This document shows, piece by piece, positions 1-7,875 of a stretch of 64,000 bases of DNA. The notes beneath the pieces are model-generated. The model saw only the letters and a list, made by a program, of their open reading frames with translations, was not told where the DNA came from and did no database searches. Position 1 is the stretch's first letter; every line of letters begins with the position of its first letter. The translations under genes were made by a program, and so were the position numbers. Source of the DNA: Planotetraspora mira (GTDB lineage Bacteria; Actinomycetota; Actinomycetes; Streptosporangiales; Streptosporangiaceae); NCBI RefSeq assembly GCF_016863275.1, contig NZ_BOOO01000008.1:236340-300339 (forward strand), written 5' to 3'.

Positions 1-235
1 CGACGATGTATTCGTCACCGCGGCCGCAATGCGCCATCAACGCGGCGAGGTTGCTCTGCGTGCCGCTCGGAAAGAACAGACCCGCTTCCTTGCCGGCACG
101 CTCCGCGACGGTCGCTTGCAGGCGCAGGACGGTCGGGTCGTCGCCCCAGACGTCGTCACCGACTTCGGCCGCCACCATCGACGCCAGCATCGCCTGACTC
201 GGACGGGTAACAGTGTCGCTGCGCAAGTCGATCAC
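1..235 (-). CDS. ltaE: Low-specificity L-threonine aldolase, N-terminal part (runs off the left edge)
   Basis: The first 78 codons of a PLP-dependent threonine aldolase, which cleaves L-threonine or L-allo-threonine to glycine and acetaldehyde. The visible N-terminus carries the family signature: [11 protein letters not shown] at residues 2-12, then [12 protein letters not shown], a [15 protein letters not shown] segment of the cofactor-binding fold, and [14 protein letters not shown]. The start is GTG at 235, with AGGAAGG about nine bases upstream; an upstream ATG frame hits a stop before reaching it. The PLP lysine lies outside the window. The sequence matches LtaE of E. coli closely along its whole visible length, so the assignment is firm although the gene is incomplete here. 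Confidence 0.9.
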   Translation of the reverse strand, partial: MIDLRSDTVTRPSQAMLASMVAAEVGDDVWGDDPTVLRLQATVAERAGKEAGLFFPSGTQSNLAALMAHCGRGDEYIV

Positions 236-516
236 GTCAGGGCCTTCCTGTGGATGACATCAACGGCCCACAGCCGCTCGAAGCGCTCGTGCGGGCCAGA
301 CGACGGGTCACAGGAGTGTAGTGCGATCCGAAAATACGCCTTTGAGCGGGTCAAACCTGGTCACGTATCGACGGATGGTGTCTTCTTGCCCTGGATGACC
401 AGGCCGGCGCGCCATGGCTGGGTCGTTCGGTGGTCTCGGGAGCGCGAGGCGGAGCCGGCGCAGCGAATCCTCGGCCGTGGCCAGACGGTACTTCACCGGT
501 GAGAGGATCGTGAGCC

Positions 517-1020
517 GTGACCGACAACCGCGTTCCCCCTCCCTTCATCGGCGACGAGCGCACCATGCTGAACAACTGGCTCGACTGGCACCGCGAGACC
601 CTGACCGTCAAATGCGCGGGGCTCTCGGAGGAGCAACTCCGCGAACGCTCCGCGCCGCCGTCGACCATGTCGCTGCTCGGGCTGGTCCGCCACATGGCAC
701 ACGTGGAGCGCGCCTGGTTCCGCCGCGTGCTGAACGACGAGGACGTCCCCCTCCTTTACAAGACCGACGACCCCGACGCCGAATTCAACGACGTGGACAC
801 CGCCTCCGCCGAGGAGGCTTTCGCCACCTGGCGGGCCGAGGTCGAGCACGCCCGCAAGCTCTCGGCCGAGGTGCCGCTGGACGCCATCGGAAAGCAGCAG
901 CGCCATGGGCAGGACTGCTCCCACCGCTGGATCCTCGTCCACATGATCGAGGAGTACGCCCGGCACAACGGCCACGCCGACCTGCTGCGCGAGCGGATCG
1001 ACGGCGTCACCGGCGAATAG
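517..1020 (+). CDS. DinB/DUF664 family protein
   Basis: A 167-residue protein of the DinB superfamily, a four-helix bundle often acting as a metal-dependent thiol transferase; in actinomycetes some members use mycothiol. It has the usual layout: an N-terminal segment with NNWLDWHRETL, a central SLLGLVRHMAHVERAWF (His59 and His62 as candidate metal ligands) and a C-terminal HMIEEYARHNGHADLLRE with the third histidine cluster. Length is normal for the family. The start is GTG at 517, with GAGAGG ten bases before it. The gene stands alone between a divergent threonine aldolase gene and a gene-poor repeat region. Family is clear; the thiol or substrate used is not. Confidence 0.88.
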   Translation: MTDNRVPPPFIGDERTMLNNWLDWHRETLTVKCAGLSEEQLRERSAPPSTMSLLGLVRHMAHVERAWFRRVLNDEDVPLLYKTDDPDAEFNDVDTASAEEAFATWRAEVEHARKLSAEVPLDAIGKQQRHGQDCSHRWILVHMIEEYARHNGHADLLRERIDGVTGE

Positions 1021-1393
1021 TCCGATCCCACCACCGTGATCACGCACAGGTCCAATGAGCAGGGCCCGCTCCGCGGCAACACACCGCCCCATGACTGCCG
1101 CACGCAGCTCCACCAAAGCGCCATCGAGCCACCGATCACCATGCCGTTCGACTCAAGGGCAGAAGCGCGGCAGACCAGAACGACACGCCATCCAGTACGG
1201 CGAGCATGTGGGGATGATTAGGACATCAGGTAACCGTTTCAGCGTGGGACATGCCCGGGATGATCAAGTGACGCGTGTGCACCATCCGAAACGTCCAAGC
1301 AGGTCAGACAGCCTGACAAGCCAAGACGGACAGCGCTCTCCTACAGCGGACGCGCAGGCTTGACCAAGATCGGCTCCGGGGGCCGGATCCTGG
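1021..1393. other. Gene-free stretch containing the left copy of a degenerate repeat
   Basis: No convincing coding region on either strand. The right half (1257-1365) contains the left copy of a degenerate direct repeat whose other copy is at 5379-5500. Nothing else recognisable. Confidence 0.5.
1257..1365 (+). repeat. Left copy of a degenerate direct repeat, tRNA-Arg(CCU)-like 3' part
   Basis: Begins with GGGATGATCA and, 73 bases later, has CAGCGCTCTCCTACAGCGG. The right copy near 5.4 kb has the same two blocks at almost the same spacing (74 bases). The second block resembles the anticodon arm of a tRNA-Arg with loop CTCCTAA. This copy is too damaged to fold as a tRNA. Possible relic of an integration (att) site; inference from similarity only. 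Confidence 0.4.
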
Positions 1394-1963
1394 TCACTTA
1401 GCGACTGCCGTGTACTCGGCGAGTACGGCTAGGACTGCGCGGCGCATGAGCTTCTCCGCATCGTTGAGCACGCTCGGCATGGAGTTCGTCGCCGAGCCGT
1501 CCAGCAGGCGAAATTGCGAGTAGGGCCGGTCGTCGCCGTGCATCTCGGCGTTGCGCGCTTGGTACACCGTCCTCATAAACGTTTGGATTTGAAGAGCGTC
1601 AGCCTTCAGTTCTGGGTCACCGGCCAGTAGAGCAGCCGCAGCCGCAGCGATCTTGTCCCCTTTGGTGCCTTGCGGCAGGTTCGCGCGCTTGATGAAAAGA
1701 GCTTCCGCGGACATCATCAGGTCGATCAGGCGGTCGGCGTCGACACGGCGTGATCCGGCAAATACGAGCCGTCGAATGGCCATCTGAAGCGAGCGGTCGG
1801 CCTGCACATCGGGCAGGCTCAGCGCCGCATAGGTGGCGCGGAAGATATCCAGTGCATCAGTCAGCAAGTAGGTCACTCGATCGTTGTCCGCGCCCTCAAA
1901 GGCGCTCAACATCGCCGATACGCCTTGGACGCTTGGGAACTCGTCATCTGCTTGGGCGAACAT
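1394..1963 (-). pseudogene. C-terminal part of a HEPN-like protein, truncated upstream
   Basis: The open frame ends at 1394 and carries a helical, alanine-rich domain ending with RTVYQARNAEMHGDD. RNAEMH fits the R-x4-H motif of HEPN domains, many of which are ribonucleases in toxin or defence systems. Protein-like sequence begins at about 1963 (MFAQADDEF). Further upstream the same frame only runs antisense to an RNase HI fragment, so the original N-terminus appears lost at a recombination junction near 1965-1985. Its N-terminal partner domain, and so the function, cannot be told. It could still be expressed from the internal ATG, but I see no clear ribosome-binding site. Confidence 0.5.
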
Positions 1964-1982
1964 ACTGCGCATCAAGCACATT

Positions 1983-2175
1983 TGGGGTGGAGAGCCCGAG
2001 CAGACGACCAATAACCGCATGGAGCTTCTGGCTGCCTGTCGAGCACTGGAAAGCCTCACCAAACCGGCAACGGTACGCCTGCACACCGACAGCCAGTACG
2101 TACGTCAAGGCATCACCGAATGGGTGCCGCGCTGGCACCTCAATGGCTGGACAACAGCCGCAAGAACGCCGTCCA
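1983..2175 (+). pseudogene. RNase HI fragment, central part
   Basis: About 64 codons that match the middle of ribonuclease [32 protein letters not shown] and [10 protein letters not shown], equal to roughly residues 35-95 of the E. coli enzyme. The Glu of RMEL and the Asp of TDSQ, two of the catalytic acidic residues, are present. The N-terminal strand with the first Asp and everything after the TAARTP turn are missing. A matching C-terminal piece lies at 5080-5230 on the same strand. Dead fragment, probably of phage or mobile-element origin. Confidence 0.75.
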
Positions 2176-2380
2176 GCCAGTCCTCCGGCCGCCACACCGC
2201 GACGTCCATCCCAACCGCGGTGAGCGCCGCCATGCACGCGGCCTGCGCCGCCGAGATGACACCACGCGATCCAGCTCACGGAACATGATGCGCTTCTTGC
2301 CCACGTGGACCAGGACAAGGTCGGGGAACCCCGGCGGGGAGTGCTTGCTGCTCCACCAGCACCACACCTGCTGACGTTCC
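2140..2380 (-). pseudogene. VRR-NUC domain nuclease remnant, frameshifted
   Basis: On the minus strand one frame reads [20 protein letters not shown] followed by REL, typical of VRR-NUC proteins (PD-(D/E)xK nucleases of phages and mobile elements). After a short deletion and a frameshift at about 2265-2280 a second frame continues [17 protein letters not shown] and EDWLDGVL, the usual C-terminal half. The catalytic ELK-type motif is broken at the lesion. The 3' end abuts the RNase HI fragment. A two-frame relic and not a functional gene. Confidence 0.65.
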
Positions 2381-2391
2381 CCGCGATGGGC

Positions 2392-3219
2392 TTAAGGGAT
2401 CAGGGAGTCCAGCAGTCGCAGGCGCTGCGCAGAATCGGAGCCGTGTGCGGCGCCGAGGAAGATGATGCGTTGCCCGGAGTTCTCCCCCAGTCCCAAGGTT
2501 TCCTCGTTCAGAGTCAGGCGGCCGACCATGGGGTGGTCGAGCTCGTACACTCCGTTCGTGCACTGACTGACTGGGTGGACAGCCCAGAATCGGGCGAACT
2601 CCGAACTCTTGATACTCAGCTCGCCGATCAATTCCGCGAGCTGAGTATCGTCGGACAGATCACCGGTGGCCATCCGCAGGTAGGCGGCCACATTACGGAC
2701 CTGGTCGGCCCAGTTGACCATGAGGTCGCGCATCGCCGGTTCGAGGACCACCTGTTTGGCCAGATTAGGCCGCTGCCCCTGAGTGAGGCCGAAGAGCGCA
2801 TAGCCGAGCCGGTTCGCGCCGAGCAGGTCCATGTATCGTCCGACGATCAATGCCGCCTGCTCGCTGTTGCTCTCGACCAGTGCGAGCAGTGAGTCGCGGA
2901 TCTTTTCGGGCCCGGGGTCCCGTTGGGCGCGCTGCCCGGGCCAGGCCAGGCGCAGCAGGTGAAGTCGCTCGTTGTCGTCGAGACGCAGCGCGTTGGCGAT
3001 CGCTTCCACTACCGATTCGGACATTTGGTGGCTTTCCCCCTGCTCGATGCGGGCGTAGTAGTTCACACTCACGCCCGCGAGCAAAGCCACCTCCTCGCGC
3101 CGCAGCCCCGGAACCCGCCGAACCGTCCCGTATATCGGAACGCCCGACTCGGCGGGGGCCAGCGCCGCCCGCCGCGACCGCAGGAAGTCCCCGAGTTCCG
3201 TGTTCCGCTGCTCGCTCAC
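2392..3219 (-). CDS. XRE-family regulator with MmyB-like ligand-binding domain
   Basis: A 275-residue regulator. Residues about 5-80 form a helix-turn-helix (LGDFLRSRRAAL, RRVPGLRREEVALLAG, SVNYYARIEQGES). The rest is the MmyB-like domain common in actinomycetes, with SLLALVESNSEQAALIVGRY, LGANRLGYALFGL, NVAAYLRMATGDLSDD and the C-terminal NEETLGL and LLDSLIP blocks. The start is taken as GTG at 3219 (reads SEQRNTELGDFL next); the frame stays open further upstream but loses all family likeness. It is divergent from an SDR gene 240 bases away. This gene pair is very common, and such regulators usually control the neighbouring oxidoreductase. Confidence 0.9.
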   Translation of the reverse strand: MSEQRNTELGDFLRSRRAALAPAESGVPIYGTVRRVPGLRREEVALLAGVSVNYYARIEQGESHQMSESVVEAIANALRLDDNERLHLLRLAWPGQRAQRDPGPEKIRDSLLALVESNSEQAALIVGRYMDLLGANRLGYALFGLTQGQRPNLAKQVVLEPAMRDLMVNWADQVRNVAAYLRMATGDLSDDTQLAELIGELSIKSSEFARFWAVHPVSQCTNGVYELDHPMVGRLTLNEETLGLGENSGQRIIFLGAAHGSDSAQRLRLLDSLIP

Positions 3220-3264
3220 GCCCCCATCCTGCTCCTGCACCCCCGGGACAACCAACCCACGCCA

Positions 3265-3274
3265 TGGGTACCCA
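3265..3274. promoter_or_regulatory. Short palindrome in the XRE/SDR divergent region
   Basis: TGGGTACCCA is a perfect 10-bp palindrome lying 46 bases upstream of the XRE regulator start. It could be part of the operator, but this rests on symmetry and position only. Confidence 0.25.
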
Positions 3275-3459
3275 CAACGTGGTGAGGCGCCGCACCCACC
3301 CGCCGGGCCAGTCTCGTAGGCATGACCAAGCAGCCCACCTGTGTCACGTGGACCGTCGCCCGGGAGATCGTCGCCGGGCTGCGGATGCCGGGGTAGCACA
3401 CGTGTTGGCGCGCCGGCAGCAGTCCCACCGAACTGCGGTAAATGATTGTGAGGACACCC

Positions 3460-4215
3460 ATGCATCGGAAGCTCACAGGCCAAGTCGCCCTGGTGACGGG
3501 CGGATCGCGCGGAATGGGGGCAGCCATTGCCGTCAGGCTCGCGGCTGATGGAGCCGACGTGGCGTTCAGTTATGCCGCCGACCCCGAGAAGGGCAAGAAG
3601 ACCCTCGCGGCCATCGAAGCGACCGGCCGTCGCGGATTGGCTGTCAAGGCCGACCAGGCCGACCCCAGCCGAGCACAGCAACTTGTCCGCCAGGTCGCCG
3701 ATCACTTCGGTCGACTCGACATCCTTGTCAACAATGCGGGGGTGCATGTCACGGGAACTGTCGACGCGCCGGATCGCGACCAGAGCGCCTTCGACCGCCA
3801 GCTGGCCATCAACCTTCAAGCAGTTGTCAGTACGGTGGTCGCTGCGGCGCCCCTCCTGCCGGAGGGAGGGCGGATCGTGTCTATCGCCTCCAATGGATCC
3901 GCCACCACCAGCGCGCCCTTCCCCGGTATCTCCGACTACATCGCGACGAAGGCTGCGGTCGTCGCCTACACCAAGGGCTGGGCGCGCGATCTCGCCCCAC
4001 GCGGCATCACCGTCAACGCGATTCAGCCCGGCGCGATAGATACCGATATGAACCCGGCTGATGCGGAAGATGCCTCGTTCGTCACCTCACGCACCCCGAT
4101 AGGGCGGTTCGGGCGCCCCGAGGAGATCGCGGCCGCCGTCTCCTTCCTCGTCGGGCCGGAGGCTGCATTCATCACCGGAGCCAGCCTTCCGGTCGACGGC
4201 GGTTTCAGCTGCTGA
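3460..4215 (+). CDS. SDR-family oxidoreductase (3-oxoacyl-ACP reductase-like)
   Basis: A 251-residue classical short-chain dehydrogenase. The cofactor loop GGSRGMGAA is near residue 14, NNAG near 90 and the catalytic Ser/Tyr-x3-Lys set follows (SIASNGSA, then YIATK), with the C-terminal PVDGGFSC. The start is ATG at 3460 with AGGA five bases upstream; an ATG at 3442 has no site. It reduces or oxidises an unknown small carbonyl or alcohol substrate with NAD(P). It is divergent from an XRE/MmyB regulator, a frequent pairing, and its 3' end meets phage-gene debris within a few bases of the stop, so the pair looks like an intact island inside rearranged DNA. Confidence 0.9.
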   Translation: MHRKLTGQVALVTGGSRGMGAAIAVRLAADGADVAFSYAADPEKGKKTLAAIEATGRRGLAVKADQADPSRAQQLVRQVADHFGRLDILVNNAGVHVTGTVDAPDRDQSAFDRQLAINLQAVVSTVVAAAPLLPEGGRIVSIASNGSATTSAPFPGISDYIATKAAVVAYTKGWARDLAPRGITVNAIQPGAIDTDMNPADAEDASFVTSRTPIGRFGRPEEIAAAVSFLVGPEAAFITGASLPVDGGFSC

Positions 4216-4412
4216 CCCTCAAGGTCATGAGGGAGGTCGGCCGGGGCCGCGGTCAGCAGGGCCCCGTGCACGGCGCCGTCCTTGTCCCACCGCTCACCCG
4301 AGTGGATCGCGAGCACCCCGCGGTAGTCCGTGATCCATGACCGGTTCTCGATGCGCTTGCCGCGGCGGGCGATGCTCCACGACCAAGGCGGCCTCACGGT
4401 GATCGCCTTCAC
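4216..4412 (-). pseudogene. ASCH-domain protein, N-terminal fragment
   Basis: Starts with GTG at 4412 and reads KAITVRPPWSWSIARRGKRI, then ENRSW, TDYRGVLAIHSGERWD: the beginning of an ASCH (PUA-like, RNA-binding) domain protein of the type found in phages. After about 60 residues the frame runs into the 3' end of the SDR gene, so the C-terminal half is missing. Its GTG overlaps the stop of the upstream DUF5131 fragment (GTGA), showing these were once a phage-type operon. Confidence 0.6.
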
Positions 4413-4866
4413 GTGGTCACCCGCCGGGGCTGCTCGTCCCAGATGCGGCCGTCCAGCACCCGGCCCGCCGCCTTCTTGCCCCACCTGCGGATCGGCTCCA
4501 TCCCGTCAGATAGCGCCACCCGCTCGAGGGACCACGGCTTGTGGCCGATCTCGTGGATGTGCCACATGGTCCGGCCGTCCTTGACGTAGTAGTTGCCGGT
4601 GTGGACGTGGGTCGCGCCGGCGGCCTCCGACTGCTTCTTCGCCTCGGCGAGTTCGGCGTCGGTGCCCTGCCAGCCCACCTTCGGGTCGCAGACGCGGACG
4701 ACGAACGGTGCCGGCCCCCATTCCCCCCATTGTTTGAAATGAAAAGGCACCTGGGCGGCGACGGCCTGGTCCCGGAGAGACCGCGCCCAGGCGGGGTGCA
4801 TCGGGCGGGCGTCGGGGCCTGATTCGCCTCCGACGATGACCCAGTCGATGGGTTGCACCTGGCGTC
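4409..4866 (-). pseudogene. DUF5131 (phage Gp37/Gp68) protein, C-terminal fragment
   Basis: The minus-strand frame reads IDWVIVGGESGPDARPMHP, ARSLRDQAVAAQVPFHFKQWG and AGRVLDGRIWDEQP, the C-terminal half of DUF5131 (phage Gp37/Gp68 family). Homology stops abruptly near 4866; the family N-terminus with its cysteine motif is absent. The stop at 4409-4411 overlaps the start of the ASCH fragment. Upstream of 4866 another minus-strand frame (about 4867-5075, reading REQGAPPYGVTITMDDGF and AWNNIGRLILDDEGTFAYTS) looks protein-like but I do not recognise it. Confidence 0.65.
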
Positions 4867-5079
4867 TGGTCGCAGGCCGAACGACGTGTAGGCGAACGTG
4901 CCCTCGTCGTCCAGGATGAGGCGGCCGATGTTGTTCCAGGCGTGGACGTACCGCCCGGTCGCCTGGGGTGCCTTGGACTGGAATCCGTCGTCCATGGTGA
5001 TGGTGACCCCGTACGGTGGGGCGCCCTGCTCGCGCATGTTGCGCAGCCAGCCGCACGGCCCGCGGCCCCACCGCTCGGA

Positions 5080-5230
5080 CAACGAACTCGCCGACAGCCT
5101 CGCTACCCGCGGCCGTCAGGAGGCCCTGCAGCTGCGGACCAGCGTCGACACCGGGCCCCCACCGCCCCTCGACATCGGCGGCGACCACCAGACCAACGCG
5201 AAGTCCCAGGAACCCCTATGGACTTCGTAG
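5080..5230 (+). pseudogene. RNase HI fragment, C-terminal part
   Basis: Reads NELADSLATRGRQEA and then a low-conservation tail to a stop at 5228-5230. This matches the conserved C-terminal NE.AD.LA..G helix of ribonuclease HI. It continues, on the same strand, the fragment at 1983-2175; about 30 residues of the family are lacking between the two. Dead fragment. Confidence 0.5.
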
Positions 5231-5582
5231 ATCCGCCTCCGAGCCGCAGCATTCCGGGGACGCTCACCTAGGCTTCGGCGCCAACTGCCGTGGAGAACTA
5301 TGGAGCTGCCGTGACCGCCCTTCGTCTGCTTGTCAGTGAGTAACGTAGCTGCCCGACTCCGCCGTTGCGGGACACGCACGGGATGATCATGTAATACACG
5401 ACAGGTGTATGGCGCGTCCCCGAAGCTCAGGCCGTAAGGGCCAGATGTGTGACCAGCGCTCTCCTAAAGCGGGCGCCGCAAGTTCGCAGCCTGTCAGGCG
5501 GTAGACCTTGACCTAGTCTCTTTCACCTCCGCTTGGTTCCACGGCGCGGAGATCAAGCATCACCAGAGCTCCTATCGCCACT
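5231..5582. other. Gene-free stretch with the right copy of the degenerate repeat
   Basis: No coding region supported on either strand. It contains the tRNA-Arg-like repeat copy described separately. The remainder shows nothing recognisable. Confidence 0.5.
5379..5500 (+). repeat. Right copy of the degenerate direct repeat; decayed tRNA-Arg(CCU)-like sequence
   Basis: Starts with GGGATGATCA (5380) and has CAGCGCTCTCCTAAAGCGG at 5454. From about 5456 it resembles the anticodon stem, CTCCTAA loop and T-arm (GCAAGTTCGCAGCCTG) of a tRNA-Arg with CCU anticodon, and AAGCTCAGG upstream resembles a D-arm. Mismatches in the T-loop (consensus GTTCGAAT) and acceptor stem argue against a working tRNA. 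The equivalent copy is at 1257-1365, so the pair could be remnants of attL/attR. Confidence 0.4.
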
Positions 5583-5795
5583 TCAGCGATCCGGGTCCAT
5601 CGCTGATATCAGCTCGTGTGCGAGTGTGACGCGCGGTACCCCGACGCTGACCTTGGCCGCGCGAAGGACGAGGCCGCCGAACATGAAGCCGACCTCAGTC
5701 GGCCTACCGGCCATGACGTCGCGCGCCATCGAGGTGTAACTCGGCGTCGAAGGCGGTCCAGACTCACGAGCCCGTTCGACGAACGTACGGATCAC
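5583..5795 (-). pseudogene. Ketopantoate reductase (PanE/ApbA-like), C-terminal fragment
   Basis: The frame reads PSYTSMARDVMAGRPTEVGF, then MFGGLVLRAAKVSVGVPR and TLAHELISAMD to a stop at 5583-5585. This is the C-terminal helical end of 2-dehydropantoate 2-reductase family proteins (the DV.AGRPTEV motif). The NADP-binding N-terminal two thirds are missing upstream, where the sequence borders the 3' end of the GMC oxidoreductase gene. Non-functional remnant. Confidence 0.65.
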
Positions 5796-5827
5796 CTAAG
5801 GTCCTGGGATGCAGCGGCCCACGAAAC

Positions 5828-7438
5828 TCAGGGCTGGAGCATGAGGGATGCGCAGTGTTCGGCGATCATCATCGCGGGGGCGTTGGTGTTGCCTCCGGTG
5901 ATGGACGGCATGATCGAGGCGTCGGCGACGCGCAGGCCCTCGACGCCGCGCACCCGAAGTTCCGGATCGACCACCGCCCGCTCGTCGGCACCCATCCGGC
6001 ACGTGCCGACCGGGTGGTACACCGTCGTGGCGCGGTTCGGCACCTCGGCGGCCAGAGCGGACCGGTCCGGGTAGGCGGGGCCGGGGGCGAGCTCGCCGGT
6101 CACATCGGCAGAGATGATCTTGTTGGCCATCACGTCGCGGACGAGATCCATCCCGTCCAGGAGCAGCCTGCGGTCGTCCGGCTCGGCGAGGTAGGCGGGG
6201 TCGATGACCGGCGCGGCCGTGGGGTCGGCGGAGGAGAGCCGGAGGGTGCCCCGGCTCTTGGGGTAGATCAGCGTGGCCAGGAGGGTGAGCGACGGGCGCG
6301 GGTCGACCTTGTGCCTGATGGGCGCGTCCTGGTTGGGGCCGGGGTACCCCCAGGGAAGGGCGTGGATCTGGATGTCGGGGACATCGCCGGAGGCCATGGA
6401 GCTGCGGACGAAGCCGACGGCCTCGAAGACGCTGCGGCTCACCCAGGTGGTGCCGCCGCGCAGCGTCTCCCTGATCAGTCCTGCGGCGAAGTACCGCGCG
6501 GTGCCGCTGTTGCGGGCCGACTTCATGAGATACGTCATCGGGACGAACATGTGGTCGTGCAGGTTGTCCCCGACCGGCAGGTCGGCGACGACCTCGATGC
6601 CGTGCTCGCGTAGGTGCGCGGCGGGGCCGACGCCTGAGAGCATGAGGAGCTGCGCCGAGCCGAATGTGCCGGCAGCGAGTATCACCTCCCGGGTCGCCCG
6701 GATCGTCCGGTGCCCTTCCTTGGTGATCACGTCCACCCCGGTGGCCCGGCCGTTCCTGAGCACGACGCGAGTCACCAGGCAGCCTGTCTCGATCTTGAGG
6801 TTCGGCAGGCCGTGGCCGTCCAGGTACCCGACCGACGAGCTGTAACGCAGCCCGCGGTGGGCGCTTTGCTGGAAGAGCGAGGCGCCTTCCTGGTACTCGC
6901 CGTTGTAGTCGTCGTTCTTCATGACGCCCGCGGTGTCGGCGAGGGCCTCGATGAAGGCTTGCGAGGCCGGGGTGATGTCCTTGGCGCGGGTCACCTGGAT
7001 CGGGCCGCCGGATCCGCGCAGGTCGGTGCCGCCGTCCTCCCAGTTCTCCATCCGCCTGAAGCTCGGCAGGACGTCGGCGTAGCTCCAGCCCTGGCAGCCC
7101 TCGGCCGCCCAGTCGTCGTAGTTCCGGCGGTGGCCGCGCACGAACACCATCCCGTTGATCGACCCCGAGCCGCCGAGCACCCTCCCACGGGTCTGCGGGA
7201 TTCTGCGGTCCAGCGCGGCGGCCTGCGGGCTGCTGTAGTAGCCCCAGTCCAGCCGCTTCTTCAGCTCGGGGATGTTGTGGAACACGGCGATCAGCCCGGG
7301 TTTGCGCACGAGCCTCGACCGGTCGGATCCGCCTGCTTCCAGCAGAATGACGCGGGCCCCGGTGTCGGCGAGCCGTCTGGCCAGCACACATCCGGCGCTC
7401 CCGGCCCCAACGATGACATAGTCGGCGGACTCATCCAT
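5828..7438 (-). CDS. GMC-family FAD oxidoreductase (choline dehydrogenase-like)
   Basis: A 536-residue flavoprotein alcohol dehydrogenase or oxidase. The N-terminal FAD motif is VGAGSAGCVLARRL with LLEAGG as the end of the first strand. GGSGSINGMVFVRG is GMC signature 1 and AAGTFGSAQLLMLSGVGP is signature 2. The C-terminal active site has the YHPVGTCRMG histidine and GNTNAPAMMIAE. Length is normal and the ATG start at 7438 directly precedes the FAD fold. The substrate is not evident; many relatives oxidise choline, polyethylene glycol or sugar-derived alcohols. It lies downstream of the ABC importer operon but is separated from it by 430 bases holding a dead transposase, so shared transcription is doubtful. 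Confidence 0.93.
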   Translation of the reverse strand: MDESADYVIVGAGSAGCVLARRLADTGARVILLEAGGSDRSRLVRKPGLIAVFHNIPELKKRLDWGYYSSPQAAALDRRIPQTRGRVLGGSGSINGMVFVRGHRRNYDDWAAEGCQGWSYADVLPSFRRMENWEDGGTDLRGSGGPIQVTRAKDITPASQAFIEALADTAGVMKNDDYNGEYQEGASLFQQSAHRGLRYSSSVGYLDGHGLPNLKIETGCLVTRVVLRNGRATGVDVITKEGHRTIRATREVILAAGTFGSAQLLMLSGVGPAAHLREHGIEVVADLPVGDNLHDHMFVPMTYLMKSARNSGTARYFAAGLIRETLRGGTTWVSRSVFEAVGFVRSSMASGDVPDIQIHALPWGYPGPNQDAPIRHKVDPRPSLTLLATLIYPKSRGTLRLSSADPTAAPVIDPAYLAEPDDRRLLLDGMDLVRDVMANKIISADVTGELAPGPAYPDRSALAAEVPNRATTVYHPVGTCRMGADERAVVDPELRVRGVEGLRVADASIMPSITGGNTNAPAMMIAEHCASLMLQP

Positions 7439-7875
7439 GTGGCCCTCGCAAGCGACGATGAACGACTACGACACCGCAGCCAGAGCGAATGTACTCCACA
7501 ACCCAAACGCTTGGTCAAGATGCTGATCGTTATTGGAACGACGGTCTGCAGCGATTCCCACTCCTTCTCGAAGGCTTGATTGACATAGGAATGCGCGAAC
7601 TGGAGTACTCCCCTACCGAGTGCTGAATAGCCTGCCGTCTGTCGCTGTTCCTTGGGCGCACAATCCTGCGCGGTCCTCACGACTATGAGGCCTATTTCAA
7701 CGAGCACCGTTCACACCGTGCGCTGAACCAGGCCAGGTCCGGCACTCCCTGTCCCCCTCGACACCGGCATCACGGTCATCCGACGAGACCGGCTCGGCAG
7801 CCTGCTACACGAATACTCCCGGTCGCCTGAGGTGACACGAAAAACGGCACCGACAGCCACCGGCCGACCGGCGGT
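7439..7875. other. Intergenic region with transposase debris
   Basis: Between the GMC gene and the permease gene. The right half holds the transposase remnant listed next; the left part shows no gene. A promoter for the GMC gene would be expected in 7440-7560 but I cannot identify one. Confidence 0.5.
7660..7830 (+). pseudogene. Integrase-core transposase remnant, C-terminal end
   Basis: One frame reads DYEAYFNEHRSHRALNQA, the typical rve-type Y..HYN.HRPHRAL motif near the end of IS transposases. After a frameshift another frame reads VIRRDRLGSLLHEYSRSP, the normal C-terminus of this actinobacterial group. Small deletions before GACTATGAG also break the upstream frame (compare LRAVLTDYE). 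No terminal inverted repeats or full element seen. Confidence 0.6.

Noticed and set aside
5421..5495. Functional tRNA-Arg gene
   Set aside because: The anticodon arm is tRNA-like, but the T-loop reads GTTCGCAG where GTTCGAAT is expected, and the acceptor ends do not pair.
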